A DNA stretch of 64,000 nt from Ehrlichia sp052043515 (GTDB lineage: Bacteria > Pseudomonadota > Alphaproteobacteria > Rickettsiales > Anaplasmataceae). Where the stretch lies: the NCBI GenBank assembly GCA_052043515.1, contig JBQEQX010000001.1:62001-126000 (forward strand), given 5' to 3'. Both the position numbers and the translations under genes were made by a program. Below, one piece after another: positions 30,350-42,660 of this stretch. The notes beneath the pieces are model-generated. The model was not told the origin of the DNA, ran no database searches, and worked only from the letters and a program-made list of their open reading frames with translations. How positions within the stretch are numbered: the first letter of the stretch is position 1; each line of letters begins with the position of its first letter.

Positions 30350-33300
30350 CTACTCCTGATCTAACAGAAGAGAATTTATTGTACTTTCTACACCTTTAAT
30401 CTTTTCCTCTATAATCCGTATTTCATCAGGATTGCTAAGACGTGATTTTTCAGCTTCCAATGATAATATTACATCTTTAAGATGTTGTATCATTGATTTA
30501 ACATCTTCCTTAGATTGTTTTCTCTTACCTCGTTTGTTATAATCAGAATCTTCGAAAAATTTATCAAAAGCATTTGATAATTCATTCGACATTTGTTTTC
30601 CACATTGACTGAGCAATATTTTAATATCTTTAAAAATACCTGGTTTTGAATAATCCTTCTTCGCTTTGCTAGGGCTAATTTTTTTCTTACCAAATACCTT
30701 ATTTTCCTCAGTATCTATTTTTGCAGTTCCACTGCTTTGTTTACTATCAATATTGCTACCAACACTAATTTTATCTTCAGTAATACTCATTCCTTGCCTT
30801 AACATTTCAGAACCAGTAGGATACGCAGTTTCTGGTTTTAATCCTTGCTCTACACTAATCTGTACATCCTGTGCTCTATCAACTTGAGCAACCATCTCTT
30901 TATCAGAGTGATCTATTTTCTCTTTTTTAGAACCACTGCTTGCCGTTTTATCCTTATGGTCTTTTATTTCATCGTGCTGCTTAGACACATTATCACCTTT
31001 CTCAGTATTATCTGATGTTGAATCATCGTTAGAATCCGTTTCTCTAAACATCATATTCACAGATGTATCACCACTATCGACAGTACTATGCTTTAAAGTC
31101 TTTTCATCTCCAGATAGTTCTGGTTTCACCTCTTGTTGTATTTTTAGCATATCATAAACTTCAGTTTTCGCAATATCTTGATCTATAGGAGATTTAAGTA
31201 CATCATCTTTTTCATGCATCACCATATTATCAGCATTTTTATCCCCAGATTCACTATGAACATTACTAGAAACTTTCTTTTCTATATCTTCCAATTTAGA
31301 AGAATCTGGTTGTGTATCATTACTATCAAAGATACCTATATCACTGCCAACACTATAATAAATAGAAGAATCTGGTTGTGTATCACTACTATCAAAAACA
31401 TCTACATCACTGCCAACACTATAATACATACTTGGTGCTTCACTATCATTCCACTGAGATAAATTAGATTCTTCTTTTGATGTACCAATACCATGTACAG
31501 CTTCTTCTAAATCAGATTTATCTTGCAAAGTTCCATCACGATAATCAGTTGACCCTTCACTTTGAGCTGTTTCGACAATGTTTTTAGCAACAATTTCATC
31601 TTTTTCATGCACCTGTTGTTCATCACAACTATCTACAGCACTTCTTAAAGAACCCATATCCGAAATTTTAGCATCTAAGTTACCTTCACTGACACCTGCT
31701 GATCCTTCATCCATATGCGCATCGCTATGTACAACCTGTTCAAGCGAAAAAGTACTCGATGCACTCTGTGTACCCACATCACCAGATCCTACAAATTCTG
31801 CATCTGCCACAGCTTTCACCGAAGGAGTACTTGTCGTCATGCTATCTTGTTTTAGAGTATCATCATCTGCAGACAATCTAATACTTTGATGAAGACCATC
31901 TGAGGATTTTTCGCTTATGCTCTCGGATAATGATGAACTACTTTTTGACCCATCACTACCACATGACACTTTAGCTGCACCATCTTCTAGGTGCTGCTCA
32001 ACAGCTGGTTTTACTAAATTTTCCTCTGTAACATCTAAAGTATGACCTGCACTACTCTTCACTGCTGCATCTTCACCTGCAGTAGCACCTTTAACATGAG
32101 ATTCACTTGAAGAATACACATTAGCCATATCATTAGGTAATGGTGTAGTATCTGCTGTCCTGTTATAATCATGTGAATGATCAGGTGAATGATCAGATGA
32201 CACTGCAGACATACCATCAGTTGGCTGTTCAATAGTTGGTCGCACTATACCTTTCTCTGTAACATCTAAAGCAGGACTTGCACTACTCTGCACTGCTGCA
32301 TCTTCACCTGTAGTAGCACCTTTAACATGAGATTCACTTGAAGAATACACATTAGCCATATCATTAGGTAATGGTGTAGTATCTGCTGTCCTGTTATAAT
32401 CATGTGAATGATCAGGTGAATGATCAGATGACACTGCAGACATACCATCAGTTGGCTGTTCAATAGTTGGTCGCACTATACCTTTCTCTGTAACATCTAA
32501 AGCAGGACTTGCACTACTCTGCACTGCTGCATCTTCACCTGTAGTAGCACCTTTAACATGAGATTCACTTGAAGAATACACATTAGCCATATCATTAGGT
32601 AATGGTGTAGTATCTGCTGTCCTGTTATAATCATGTGAATGATCAGGTGAATGATCAGATGACACTGCAGACATACCATCAGTTGGCTGTTCAATAGTTG
32701 GTCGCACTATACCTTTCTCTGTAACATCTAAAGCAGGACTTGCACTACTCTGCACTGCTGCATCTTCACCTGTAGTAGCACCTTTAACATGAGATTCACT
32801 TGAAGAATACACATTAGCCATATCATTAGGTAATGGTGTAGTATCTGCTGTCCTGTTATAATCATGTGGATGATCAGGTGAATGATCAGATGATACTGCA
32901 GCCATACTATCAGTTGGCTGTTCAACAACACTTAACCTAGCTACATTTTCATCTACAGCATCCATGCTATCTGAATGTGAAGCGTATCTAGACAATGAAT
33001 CTACACTTTTGGCATTTAATGAAGCATTAAGTCTAGACAAATCCGTATCTAGCAAATTTTGAGGATGCTCTATTGGCTCATAAGATTTAGCATAATCTCT
33101 TATTACAGTATCAAAATCATCACCTAAGTGCTTATGTAAGGCAACATTTAACCTATTAATGTCACTCTCTATTCTTTTTAATGCATTTTTATCTTCAGTT
33201 ATTCCTAGCATTGCGTTAAGTTGTTCTCTTGCTTCAAGTGCATCACTCAAGTTCTCTTGATTTACAAATATATCTCTTTTCTTATCAAGCAATGATTCAC

Positions 33301-36210
33301 TTTTCTTCGGCAAAGTTTTAGAAAAAGGATTACTATCATCATCTTCATCCTTTTTTATTAGGAATATAAAGTGATGGCTTATACTGCTGAGGTCCTAATA
33401 TATGTGCTTTTAAGCTATCTAATGCTGCTTTACGATCTTCAAGTGCATTACGTATTAATCCACCTTCTGTGCTACCAGACAGCTTACCGATAACATGACC
33501 ACTTAGATACTTCATTGCATCTAATGGAGAAAATCCTAAATGGGCACCTATAAAAGCACGTATATAGTTTAGCTGTTTGAAATTATTACTAAAATCTCTA
33601 TCATATTCATTGTATGAAGAAGTTAACGCGCCAGTAACACTTCCAGTAAATTTCACAGCCTTATTCAAGACAGGAACTTTATGTAACACGTTTAAAGGAG
33701 AACGTGCTACTTTTGTTACCAAGTTACCTGACCACAACTTCCACCCATCTATTGTATTATCAATTTTCTCAAATACCTTACCTATTACAGGAATTTCTGA
33801 GAAAATTCTAAGAAATCCACCTTCATACATACTAGCAATAGTTTGAGACATCATACTACCACCAGCCAAAGAAACCGCTACACTTTGAACAAAGGCACGC
33901 ATTTGCCATATCAACAATGCAGCCAAGAATAAAGATCCAACTTCTGACCACAATATAAGATCTCCAGCCCTAATTTTTTAGGATCAAATTGTAGTCATAC
34001 TGTTTAATTAATCTTTCGTGAGGAGTAGGAGTTGCAACTGAATCTGATATCACATGAGTAGTTATGCTCTCAATAATTTTATCCTTGAAACTCCTGTCCC
34101 TATACTTATCCAACACATTTTTTTTATTAACAGTATCTTCCTTGTCTCTATCATCGATAACCTTTAGAACTTTACTCTTACTATCTGCAGTTATTTTACC
34201 TTTTTGCTGTAGCTCATTCATTTCTTTTTTTATATTATCTATCACTCGTGCAGCTGCATAACTCTGATCAGTAGTAAGCAATGCATTCATATAGTGAGAC
34301 AGAGTTCTAAAAGGGCTATTTTTATCAACACTCATACCAAACGGATCACCATCACTTTCAGCATCTGGATCAAGAAATGGATAATCTATATATCTAAAAT
34401 CATGATGTTTATAATCAGGTGGAACCTCTATATAAGACCCGCCACCAGTAAATTTATACCTTGCGCTACTAGGATTTTTATGATCATTCGATTGTTTATA
34501 ATCACTAATATTAAAAGATGAACTAAAAAACCCAAGAACTTTAGGGTCATAATATTGCCCTGGAGTCCATCCAAACACTCTTTTTATCCAATAAACATAA
34601 TGAGTCGCTAAATAAGCAAATTTTTACTTGTAACCACTCATTATAACATACCGTAAACCCAAAAATACGATAATAATAATTCATAATGAGTGCACCAAAT
34701 AATGAAAGCAGAGTAAATATTAATATTGCTTGCATTGCAAAGCTTATACACTGTGTTAACCAACCATCAAACAGGCTCTTAAACTGAGAAAAAAGAATAC
34801 CCAAGAAAAACAATGGCAATAATCCAACTAGGAAAGTAATACCAATAAATGCCGTTAAATATATAACAAATGCATACATACATAATGCAACATACAAAAG
34901 CACAGCAATAATAATTACAATCACACCAAATATTGATCCAAAATTGGCAATAATCAATGCCCTAACCTTTACTTTCCAAATTAGAGGTGAGAAAATCTTA
35001 TCTACTATCATTTCATCCATAAAAGCAAAAGGTTTGTCTGGCCTATAGGCCGCTGAATGACTATTAATCATAGCAATAATCTGATCCGTACCGTGGATGA
35101 ATAACCTAAGTAAATGATTGTAAAAAAAATCCCAGCTATTTGGGGAAATTAATAGTATTACTAGTGATATTTTCAACATTCTAACAATCACATCAGCAAA
35201 TGGACTCTGCACCATACCAAAAATATAAGCTAGTGATCCAAATACTAAAAATAAAGTCAACAAACTAAAAACAAAATTCTTAAAAATCTGATTCCCAACT
35301 ATCCTTTAAAAAGCTGCTCTCCCGCTTTATCTAACTCATCTCTTACTTTCTTACGCACCCACTCAAAAGGATAGGATCCCTTTTCTTTATCTATACCCTC
35401 AATAAATGTAATTGCATACCCTCCTACATTGTCATAATAGTGCCTATCCAATATTTTTATATAGATTTTCCAACCTGGCTCTAACTTTATTTGTCTACAA
35501 AAATGATCCATAATTTTCTTATCTTGAGTAGAAAAATACTTCTTGCCTCCTAACTCTAACGGCTCATATCCTATATGCAAAACAGGAGAAACCGGATATC
35601 TCATATAGTTTAGCGTTTCATTAGGATCCGGATCACCTGGCCTTCTGAATAATAAATATGCACCATACCCATTTTTAAACCAACAAGGAGGACCATAAAT
35701 TCCTCTATCTGCTTTATCTTTAACTCCAGAAATTAATTGGCATGACACTTTACATTCTGCGCCTCCAATAGGAACAAATGTCCTTTCTATTGTCCTATAA
35801 GGACCACAAACTCTTTCAGTAGATAACACCTTATCGTAAAACTCCATCTCAGCATCAGTAAAATTGCCTTTACTTTTACTACTAGGAAACGCACTATAAT
35901 CTTTTACCCATGAAGTCCACATACCATCAACCGCCAATACAAGCGGCTTCCCATTGGTTACATATTCAGTATACTTCCACCTTACTACCTGATCACGATC
36001 ACTAACATTTCCTAACGTTCTATCATTAGCAATAAATTCATCAGAATTTCTATCAAAATATGCAGAAACAGAAGTTGTAGTACCATCAGCAAACAATTCA
36101 GCTGGCACACATCTGGGCACTGGATGTTGACTATCACATGCAGTTATCAATAAAAGTAACAATAATCCTATAAAATTTGTTTTAATGGAATTATATATAC
36201 GATTACACAT
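30350..36210 (-). CDS. virB6-4: Giant VirB6-family T4SS protein VirB6-4 (several frameshifts)
   Basis: Largest of four VirB6 paralogues, about 1,950 residues restored. The N-terminus MCNRIYNSIKTNFIGLLLLLLITACD carries a lipobox (ITAC). A periplasmic-type domain follows, then a block of TM helices encoded about 33.9-35.3 kb that includes the VirB6/TrbL-like stretch ending FKSLFDGWLTQCISFAMQAIL. The C-terminal 1,000 or so residues are acidic and Ser/Asp/Lys-rich, with four 77-residue tandem repeats. Breaks are inferred at 35305-35312 (one base missing), 34621-34625, 33974-33979 and 33351-33356 (each one base too many). The joins read LFKRIVGNQIFKN, LQVKFAYLATHYVYWIKRVF, LILKIRAGDLILWSE and IPNKKDEDDD. 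Channel role comes from the family; the tail function is unknown. Confidence 0.85.
31297..31428 (-). repeat. Two 66-bp in-frame repeats in the VirB6-4 tail
   Basis: Two adjacent copies with a period of 66 bases encode YYSVGSDVDVFDSSDTQPDS and YYSVGSDIGIFDSNDTQPDS (each 22 residues with the following two). They lie in the acidic tail of virB6-4, separate from the 231-bp array. Confidence 0.8.
32009..32932 (-). repeat. Four tandem 231-bp repeats in virB6-4
   Basis: Four in-frame copies of a 77-residue unit containing EQPTDGMSAVSSDHSPDHSH, NRTADTTPLPNDMANVYSSS and GEDAAVQSSASPALDVTEKG. In protein order the copies occupy 32702-32932, 32471-32701, 32240-32470 and 32009-32239. The two central copies appear identical; the first and last diverge at the array edges. 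The high identity points to recent expansion or ongoing homogenisation. Assembly could have collapsed or expanded the copy number. Confidence 0.92.
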
Positions 36211-36326
36211 ACTTACTCTTCAATCTTTATATACTTATCTTTCATTCTTGATTATCATCATACACACGTTTCCTACCATTTTTTAGGCAAAGACTCACGA
36301 TACAGCAGGGACCTCTTCCTCTGAAA

Positions 36327-39300
36327 TTACGTGACTTCATCACCATCATTCCTTTCAGCTCCATCTTCTCTTCTTACACTAGCAACATCATCAACACCTG
36401 TAGAGTCAACTCTACTCTGCATTTTTGAATCATTAACAGCATTTTGTTGTACTATTGCATACGAATCAGTACTAGTTCTGTAACCTGTAGAGTCAATTCC
36501 ACTCTGCATTTTCGAATCATTAACAGCATTTTGTTGTGCTATTGCATACGAATCAGTACTAGTTCTGTAAGTTGAACTTGCAGTATCAAGTACATCACTA
36601 TTATTTGGAGGCAACATACTACTTAATCCGCCACGATGAAGTCTCGAATAAATCTCATCTTGATCTCCATGATCTCCATCACCAGAAGCCACAAGACTAC
36701 CTGTTTGAGACTTACCATCATAGCTTTGCGCATCCAACCCAGAACCAGTATTATCACTATTACCTTCTTTTACGCGCTCTCCCACATTACTAGGATTGGC
36801 GCTGGATCTACTAACAATATTAACATCTGACTTACCGGTAGACTTACGATTTTTTATGGCATTCTGAATAATACTTTGAGTTTCTTGATCTAAACCTACA
36901 ACAGACGCCAGAGCCTGGGCAGCTCCATGCACACTCGCACCAAGACCAGATATACTTCCAGATATAGAGTGAGCAATATTTTCAGACATTCCTTTAAATG
37001 CTCTCATAGCATTTGCTGCGATCAACAATATTAAAACCGACGTAATTCCAAAAGGAAGTCCAAAAAACAGCCCACCACCTCTAAATTGCTCTTCACGGAC
37101 CGCATCGGTCATAGACAAATCACTCGAATACCCTACAGGAGATAATAAAGGGAGTAAACAAATATCATGTGGAGCACCTTCTTCAGTAACACTAGAAGGA
37201 AGATCAAGCCCAACTAAACATTGATTACAAACAGTGAACCCTACAACATCATGCAATGTGGTTACTACCACCTGATTTAAAAATGCAAGCGCAGCAAACA
37301 GAATTATAGGTTGTAACGAAAAATTTACTAACATTTTGACCCATGAATCAAAAAAGTGTCTTTGTAAATTGGAATAAAATAAAAGTTATAAAAATAGGAG
37401 CTAACGTTCCCAGAAATGCAACACCAACTATAGTAAATAAATACGCTATTACGGATTCAATTATACACACAAAAAACGCAAAAAAAGCCCATAAAATCAT
37501 GCAAAATACTACCCATCCTATCGGCCCTGTAATTATCAATGTCAATAATCTAATCCACACTTCTCCTGTTAATAACACTCCTATAGTAGGGTCTAAAAAT
37601 GCAAATGCACTATCTCCGTCCAACTCTCCACTAAATGCAGATATAAGATCACTAACACCTTGTAAAAACAATGAAAAGAAATGACTACTAAAGAACTCCC
37701 AGCTACCTTGACTTAACAGGCCAACAATTATTGCTATCTTGGCAATACGAATCCCCAAATCATATTTAGTACATTTTATAATTCCTATAACATAACCAAG
37801 CACTGTAAAAATTATATACAGAGTACATAATGCTTGTACTGCTCTCCACAATGATCCTGCAGTAGTTTGGTTTGTATATATACGTTGCACCGCACCAACC
37901 AACTTCTTTTCATGAACTATATTCATTGCTTCAGATATATCTTTAACTTCTGAGTTCTTAGGCAACCCATATAAAAGCCATAGAAGAGAATTTCTCAACA
38001 TAACAAATGCTTTAGAAAAATTAGGATTCCACTGCTTAATAAAAAAATTAACAGAATACTTATTTTCCGATTCAATCTCTGGCAAGCTAGTATAATCAAA
38101 CTGATCCTCGTAACCTCTAACATCAATTCCTAAATAAATCTTTCCAGATTTTTTATTAGATCCATCTTCATTTATTACATACATGCTAGTTCCAAGTTTA
38201 TCATCTCCACCACTATCAGGATCAGGTACAAACAATTCAGTAGTATTATTATCACCAGGCAGCATGGTTGGAGGATTATCTCCTATGTAGATATATATTT
38301 TTTTTCCATACCTAAAATTACATATATGTTCTACATGAATATTATATCCTCCAGAATATTGCGCGTATTTTCCGGTTCTACCCAATATAACAAAACTTAG
38401 GGTTGCAGGACTATTTTTATTGTATACATAATTAAAATCAGACTGGATACTGTTTTCCTCAACTGGCTTATACAAAAGAGTATTATAACAATTACTACCT
38501 TGTGTCTTAGCTGGAAAACATTCAAACCTGGCATTACTGTCTTTAGCATTTTTCTGAGTAAAAAAAGCAGATAATCCCTGTATTATCCTTTTAGAACCAT
38601 TAATCTCCTTATTGATCTCCTCTTCAGTCATACCTTCTTTATAGTCAGAAACAATACCACAACCTCCAGATAAATTTGAGTATAACAATGTCCCAATTGC
38701 ATTTTTTGTACTTCCATGACTTTTCTGATGTTTATCCATATCAAATTTATCCAAATACTCTTTAGAGCCGCATATGGTACCACAAATACAATTAATATCA
38801 TAAACAGTAAAATTATTTATGGCGTATATAGTATCTTCTGTGACTTCTGAGTTTATTATCCCTTTCTTTTTTTGCTCTTTATAATAAGAAAGTTGGGAAG
38901 GATTATTAGCATTAATATAACCTATAATTTTTTTATCATTCAGTTCTTTAATAACTTCACATTGATCTTTTAATTTTTTAACATCAGAAAACTTGATTGT
39001 TCTAGCATCATATATAAAATGAGTCTTAATCCACCCATCTCCTGAATTTTTAGTATAAAGAATCTTATTTCCATAAGGGGTATTTGTGTTATCTACTAAT
39101 GCTGAAACTTCTGTACCTTGTAGACGCGGTATAGCAGAAATCCCTCCGAAAAATTTACACTCATTTTCTACTTTCATATAAAATTTCTTGATACCATGCT
39201 GACATACACTTTGAGCTTCTACAGGACTCTCACAGCTTTCATCTTCAAAAATCTCATTATCAGAATAGTATATAATACCCAAATCTTTCAAAGCATCGGA

Positions 39301-39741
39301 ACTACAATCTGTCACTCTGACTTTTCTAGGTACCAAAGAGACTCTAAAGATATCTCCACTGTTTAAAGTAAAAACACTTACAGTACGTCCCGATAACCTA
39401 GAACCACATGTACTTTCCATGTTGTCATATATAGATTCATCCTTATAATCAACGTTAACATTTGCACAACTAGCAGCCGGGACAATAACTTCTTTTGGAT
39501 TAAAAAAATCTTTTGGACACATATTTAATGCCCCATCAATTGTTAATTTCATGGTTTGATCTGCATTAATTCTCAACCCAGTATCAATCCAATTAGGCTG
39601 TAATTTACCGGATTTCATTTCTGCTGTAGGTGGAACTTCTATAATAACTGAACTACCACTAATTCCTTGACTACCCTCTATACAATTAATTCCACATCCT
39701 GTAACAGACAACAGTAATAACGTAACAAACAAATTTTTCAT
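36327..39741 (-). CDS. virB6-3: VirB6-family T4SS protein VirB6-3 (frameshifted)
   Basis: About 1,137 residues restored. The N-terminus MKNLFVTLLLLSVTGCG has a lipobox (VTGC), so the mature protein is probably a lipoprotein. A long periplasmic-type, Cys-containing domain follows, with YLGIDVRGYED near residue 540. The VirB6 membrane core follows it, with QALCTLYIIFTVLGYVIGII, a further helix cluster, and FQFTKTLFDSWVKMLVNFSLQPIILF, which is split by the frameshift at the six-A run 37350-37355 (one base too many). The C-terminal tail is hydrophilic and contains a duplicated 29-residue unit. It begins three bases after virB6-2 ends and is followed after 116 bases by virB6-4. Confidence 0.87.
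36397..36570 (-). repeat. Two 87-bp in-frame repeats in the VirB6-3 tail
   Basis: Period 87 bases, two copies, encoding YRTSTDSYAIAQQNAVNDSK and YRTSTDSYAIVQQNAVNDSK, each followed by MQS(G/R)(I/V)DSTG. The copies are nearly identical, suggesting a recent duplication. Confidence 0.85.
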
Positions 39742-39744
39742 ATA

Positions 39745-42486
39745 TTACCCATCAAAACTAGATGGAGGATTTTCAGGAATTGAAACACCATTACGTGATT
39801 GTCTAGCAGAAGCATTATTATCTGTAGATAATTGAGATTCAAAGGAGTCACGCTTACGTTCACCGTCACTACTCTGATTATTTAAACTAGCCATTTGCTC
39901 ATATCTTGCCCTTTGCATCCTACTATTCTGATCCATACCAATAATTCCTAGTGCACTTTCTTTTGCATTTTCAGCAACCATTGACAAGTTAGCAAATGAT
40001 CCAAAAATTGATGTACACATCTCTCCAGAAGAACCAATAAAATGCTTTGTTGCATTAACTACTATCACAAATATTAATATTTTAACAATGGACATCGGTA
40101 ACCCTACAAACATAACTGGCCCACCATTTACAGCATCTCTTATGGTATCATCAAACGTGGATATAGGAGAAAATCCTAGAGGTAGCAAAAATTCAAGTAT
40201 ACAAATAGGAATTTTCATTATTCCAATATCAATGACGGGTCGAATAACACATGCATCACACGATTCAAAATTAAACATAGCATATATTATACTATCTATA
40301 ACCTGACTCAAAAGAGCAAAAGAAGCAAATATTATCACTGGCTGCATAGCTGTCTGTACTAAAGATTTTATCCATGCATCAAAAATTGCTTTAGTCCGTC
40401 TAAATAAAATACAAATTATGAAGAAAGGCGCTATACTGAGCAATAATCCTATAAGTACAATAGATATCAAATAAGTAATAACTGCAGTTGCTATAGTTAA
40501 AAACAAAACGATTAATCCCCAAAAAATCAAAGTTACACCAACCCATCCCACTGGTCCTGTAAACAACAATGCTAAGATTTGCAACCAAGTATCAGACAAA
40601 GAAAATCTATATAACATTAAATCTAAAAATTCAAAACTAGTACTTTTCTCAGAATCTTGACCTGTCATTATCGCAACTAATTGTACTGGAGCCTCAGTAA
40701 ACAGTTTAAACAAATGATCATTAAAAAATTCCCAACTATTAGGACCAATTACATAGATTACCATGCAAATCTTCAGTGTTATAACTAATAAATCAAAAAT
40801 AGAAGCTTTAGAAAAACCAACACAATAAAACAACGCATTTATCAATATGTACAATACTAATAACGCATTCACTATTTTAATAAAATGTGTATTTTTAATG
40901 AGATTATTATATATTATATGAACAGCTCCTGAATTAGTACTTGAAGTCCCGTATAACCCTCTATCTAAAGAACCCTTTAACTGTTCTACTATATATGAAA
41001 ATATACTAGGTATTTTTTTCTTTGCAGTAATTAAAATTTTAAAATAACCGGTATTATTCTCATATCCATCCCCATTGTCTTTTACACCAAAGTACAACTC
41101 ACCAGACGTATCTTTCTCTGCTAATGAAACGACTACATCTTCATTATTCGCAAAATCAATACGTGTTGTTCCAGCGTCACCTGGTTTCATTTTAGGTACA
41201 CCTCTAGATATTACATAATACAAACTATCCTTAACATGATTACTGCAATCTTTAGTCACTTCAATTTTATATTGACCAGTCAGACTCTTACCTTGTGGTG
41301 TGTGTAATGTTAAATATAAATCTTTACCTGAAGCTGTCTTATTAAAAGAATAGGCATGATTTGTTAACAGACCAATTTTTTGTTCGTATTCATGCCCACC
41401 TGCAGCGTTACTCTTTGTTTGCAAAGCTTTAATAGTATTATCGATAGCAACAAAACTTTGTATACCTGACCTATGTTCTAAATACACAAAAGGCAAAGTC
41501 GTATAACTTTTTAAATAATCATCGGTTTTTAAATTCTTAACATCGCTTAATGACTTAAGTGAATCAATAGGACCATTTAGTTGCTCTATAACAAAACAAT
41601 TAGTTGATCTTGTTTCACCTTTGTAATCAGCAATATCACAGAGATTTCCACATATCCTATTTACAACATACGATTCATATTTTTTGCTATATTTTTCCAT
41701 CATACTATCTCGTTTTTTCAACAGACTTTTTAATAGTTGGCCTGTATCTTGCGACTTATTTTTTTGAACATTTTGATCAGCATGCTTTTTTTAAATCTTG
41801 ATCCGTAGCACAAAGATAAAACATTTCTTCACTAATCTCATTTTTTGTGTCAACATGCTCAATATTATTTATTTTTTTAATATAATCATCATATGACTCA
41901 GTACTAGTATGACACATAATTTTAGCAGGGAAATTAATCCACTCTCTTTTCTCACCATTTTTCTCATCATTGTCATTATACAGATACATAATGTTATTCA
42001 TTTGAAAATCATGATTATCAACGGGGATGTAATAATGTTCATTTAGATAATTCTTCATACATTTATCAACATTCTGTACATAAACCCTAGCGTTATTATT
42101 CTCACATACATTCTTATCTACAGTAAATTCAAAAGCAGGAGATAACCTAAAATTCAACTTTTCTCCTGCCATGATATATTGAAAACCTAATGGAAATTTT
42201 TTTCTTCTTTGGTATCTTTACTACCAGAAAAAATATTGACTATTCTTTTTTCATTACTACAAAAGTCCACATCAACTGTATCAACTCTAAAAGTTAAAGA
42301 TTGTCTACCAGCCAATATCAAATCAGACTTAACCCACGTAACATGTTCTGCTTCTCCTTCCTTTAATCCAGTCATCACAGCACTTGAATCTTCGTCAAAT
42401 AACACATGCTGAGGCCTAATACATCCATGATATCCACAACTTGAAAGAAGTAAGATACTGATTATTACTAACACTATCCTAACCAT
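39745..42486 (-). CDS. virB6-2: VirB6-family T4SS protein VirB6-2 (two frameshifts)
   Basis: About 913 residues restored. The N-terminus MVRIVLVIISILLLSSCG carries a lipobox (LSSC). A periplasmic-type domain precedes the VirB6 core, with helices around ALLVLYILINALFYCVGF and the conserved FRRTKAIFDAWIKSLVQTAMQPVIIF. The C-terminal tail is hydrophilic, Ser/Asn/Arg-rich, without long repeats. Breaks are inferred at the seven-T run 42197-42203 (one base missing; restores EEKKFPLGFQYIMAGEK) and the seven-T run 41786-41792 (one too many; restores DLKKHADQNVQKNK). It starts 174 bases after virB6-1 ends. The join sites lie in the soluble N-terminal part. Confidence 0.86.
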
Positions 42487-42660
42487 AAAACCAGCTCTTC
42501 CAACCCAACATTATCACAATTAATATACAAATACCCTGACAAAATTCTCACAACAACTAAGAACCTATTATTCACAACAGAAGCTATTTCTTTAATCTTC
42601 CCCCCTACATATTAATAAATATCCAAAAAGCACATCTCCCAATTGCTCTTTAAAGTTTCA

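Noticed and set aside
32266..32931. Three almost identical 65-67-codon frames spaced 231 bases apart
   Set aside because: They are an out-of-frame shadow of the tandem repeat in virB6-4, on the same strand, so repetition of the frame is automatic.
32009..32932. Regular repeats that could suggest a CRISPR array
   Set aside because: Units are directly adjacent without spacers, 231 bases long, in frame within a coding gene, and there are no cas genes.
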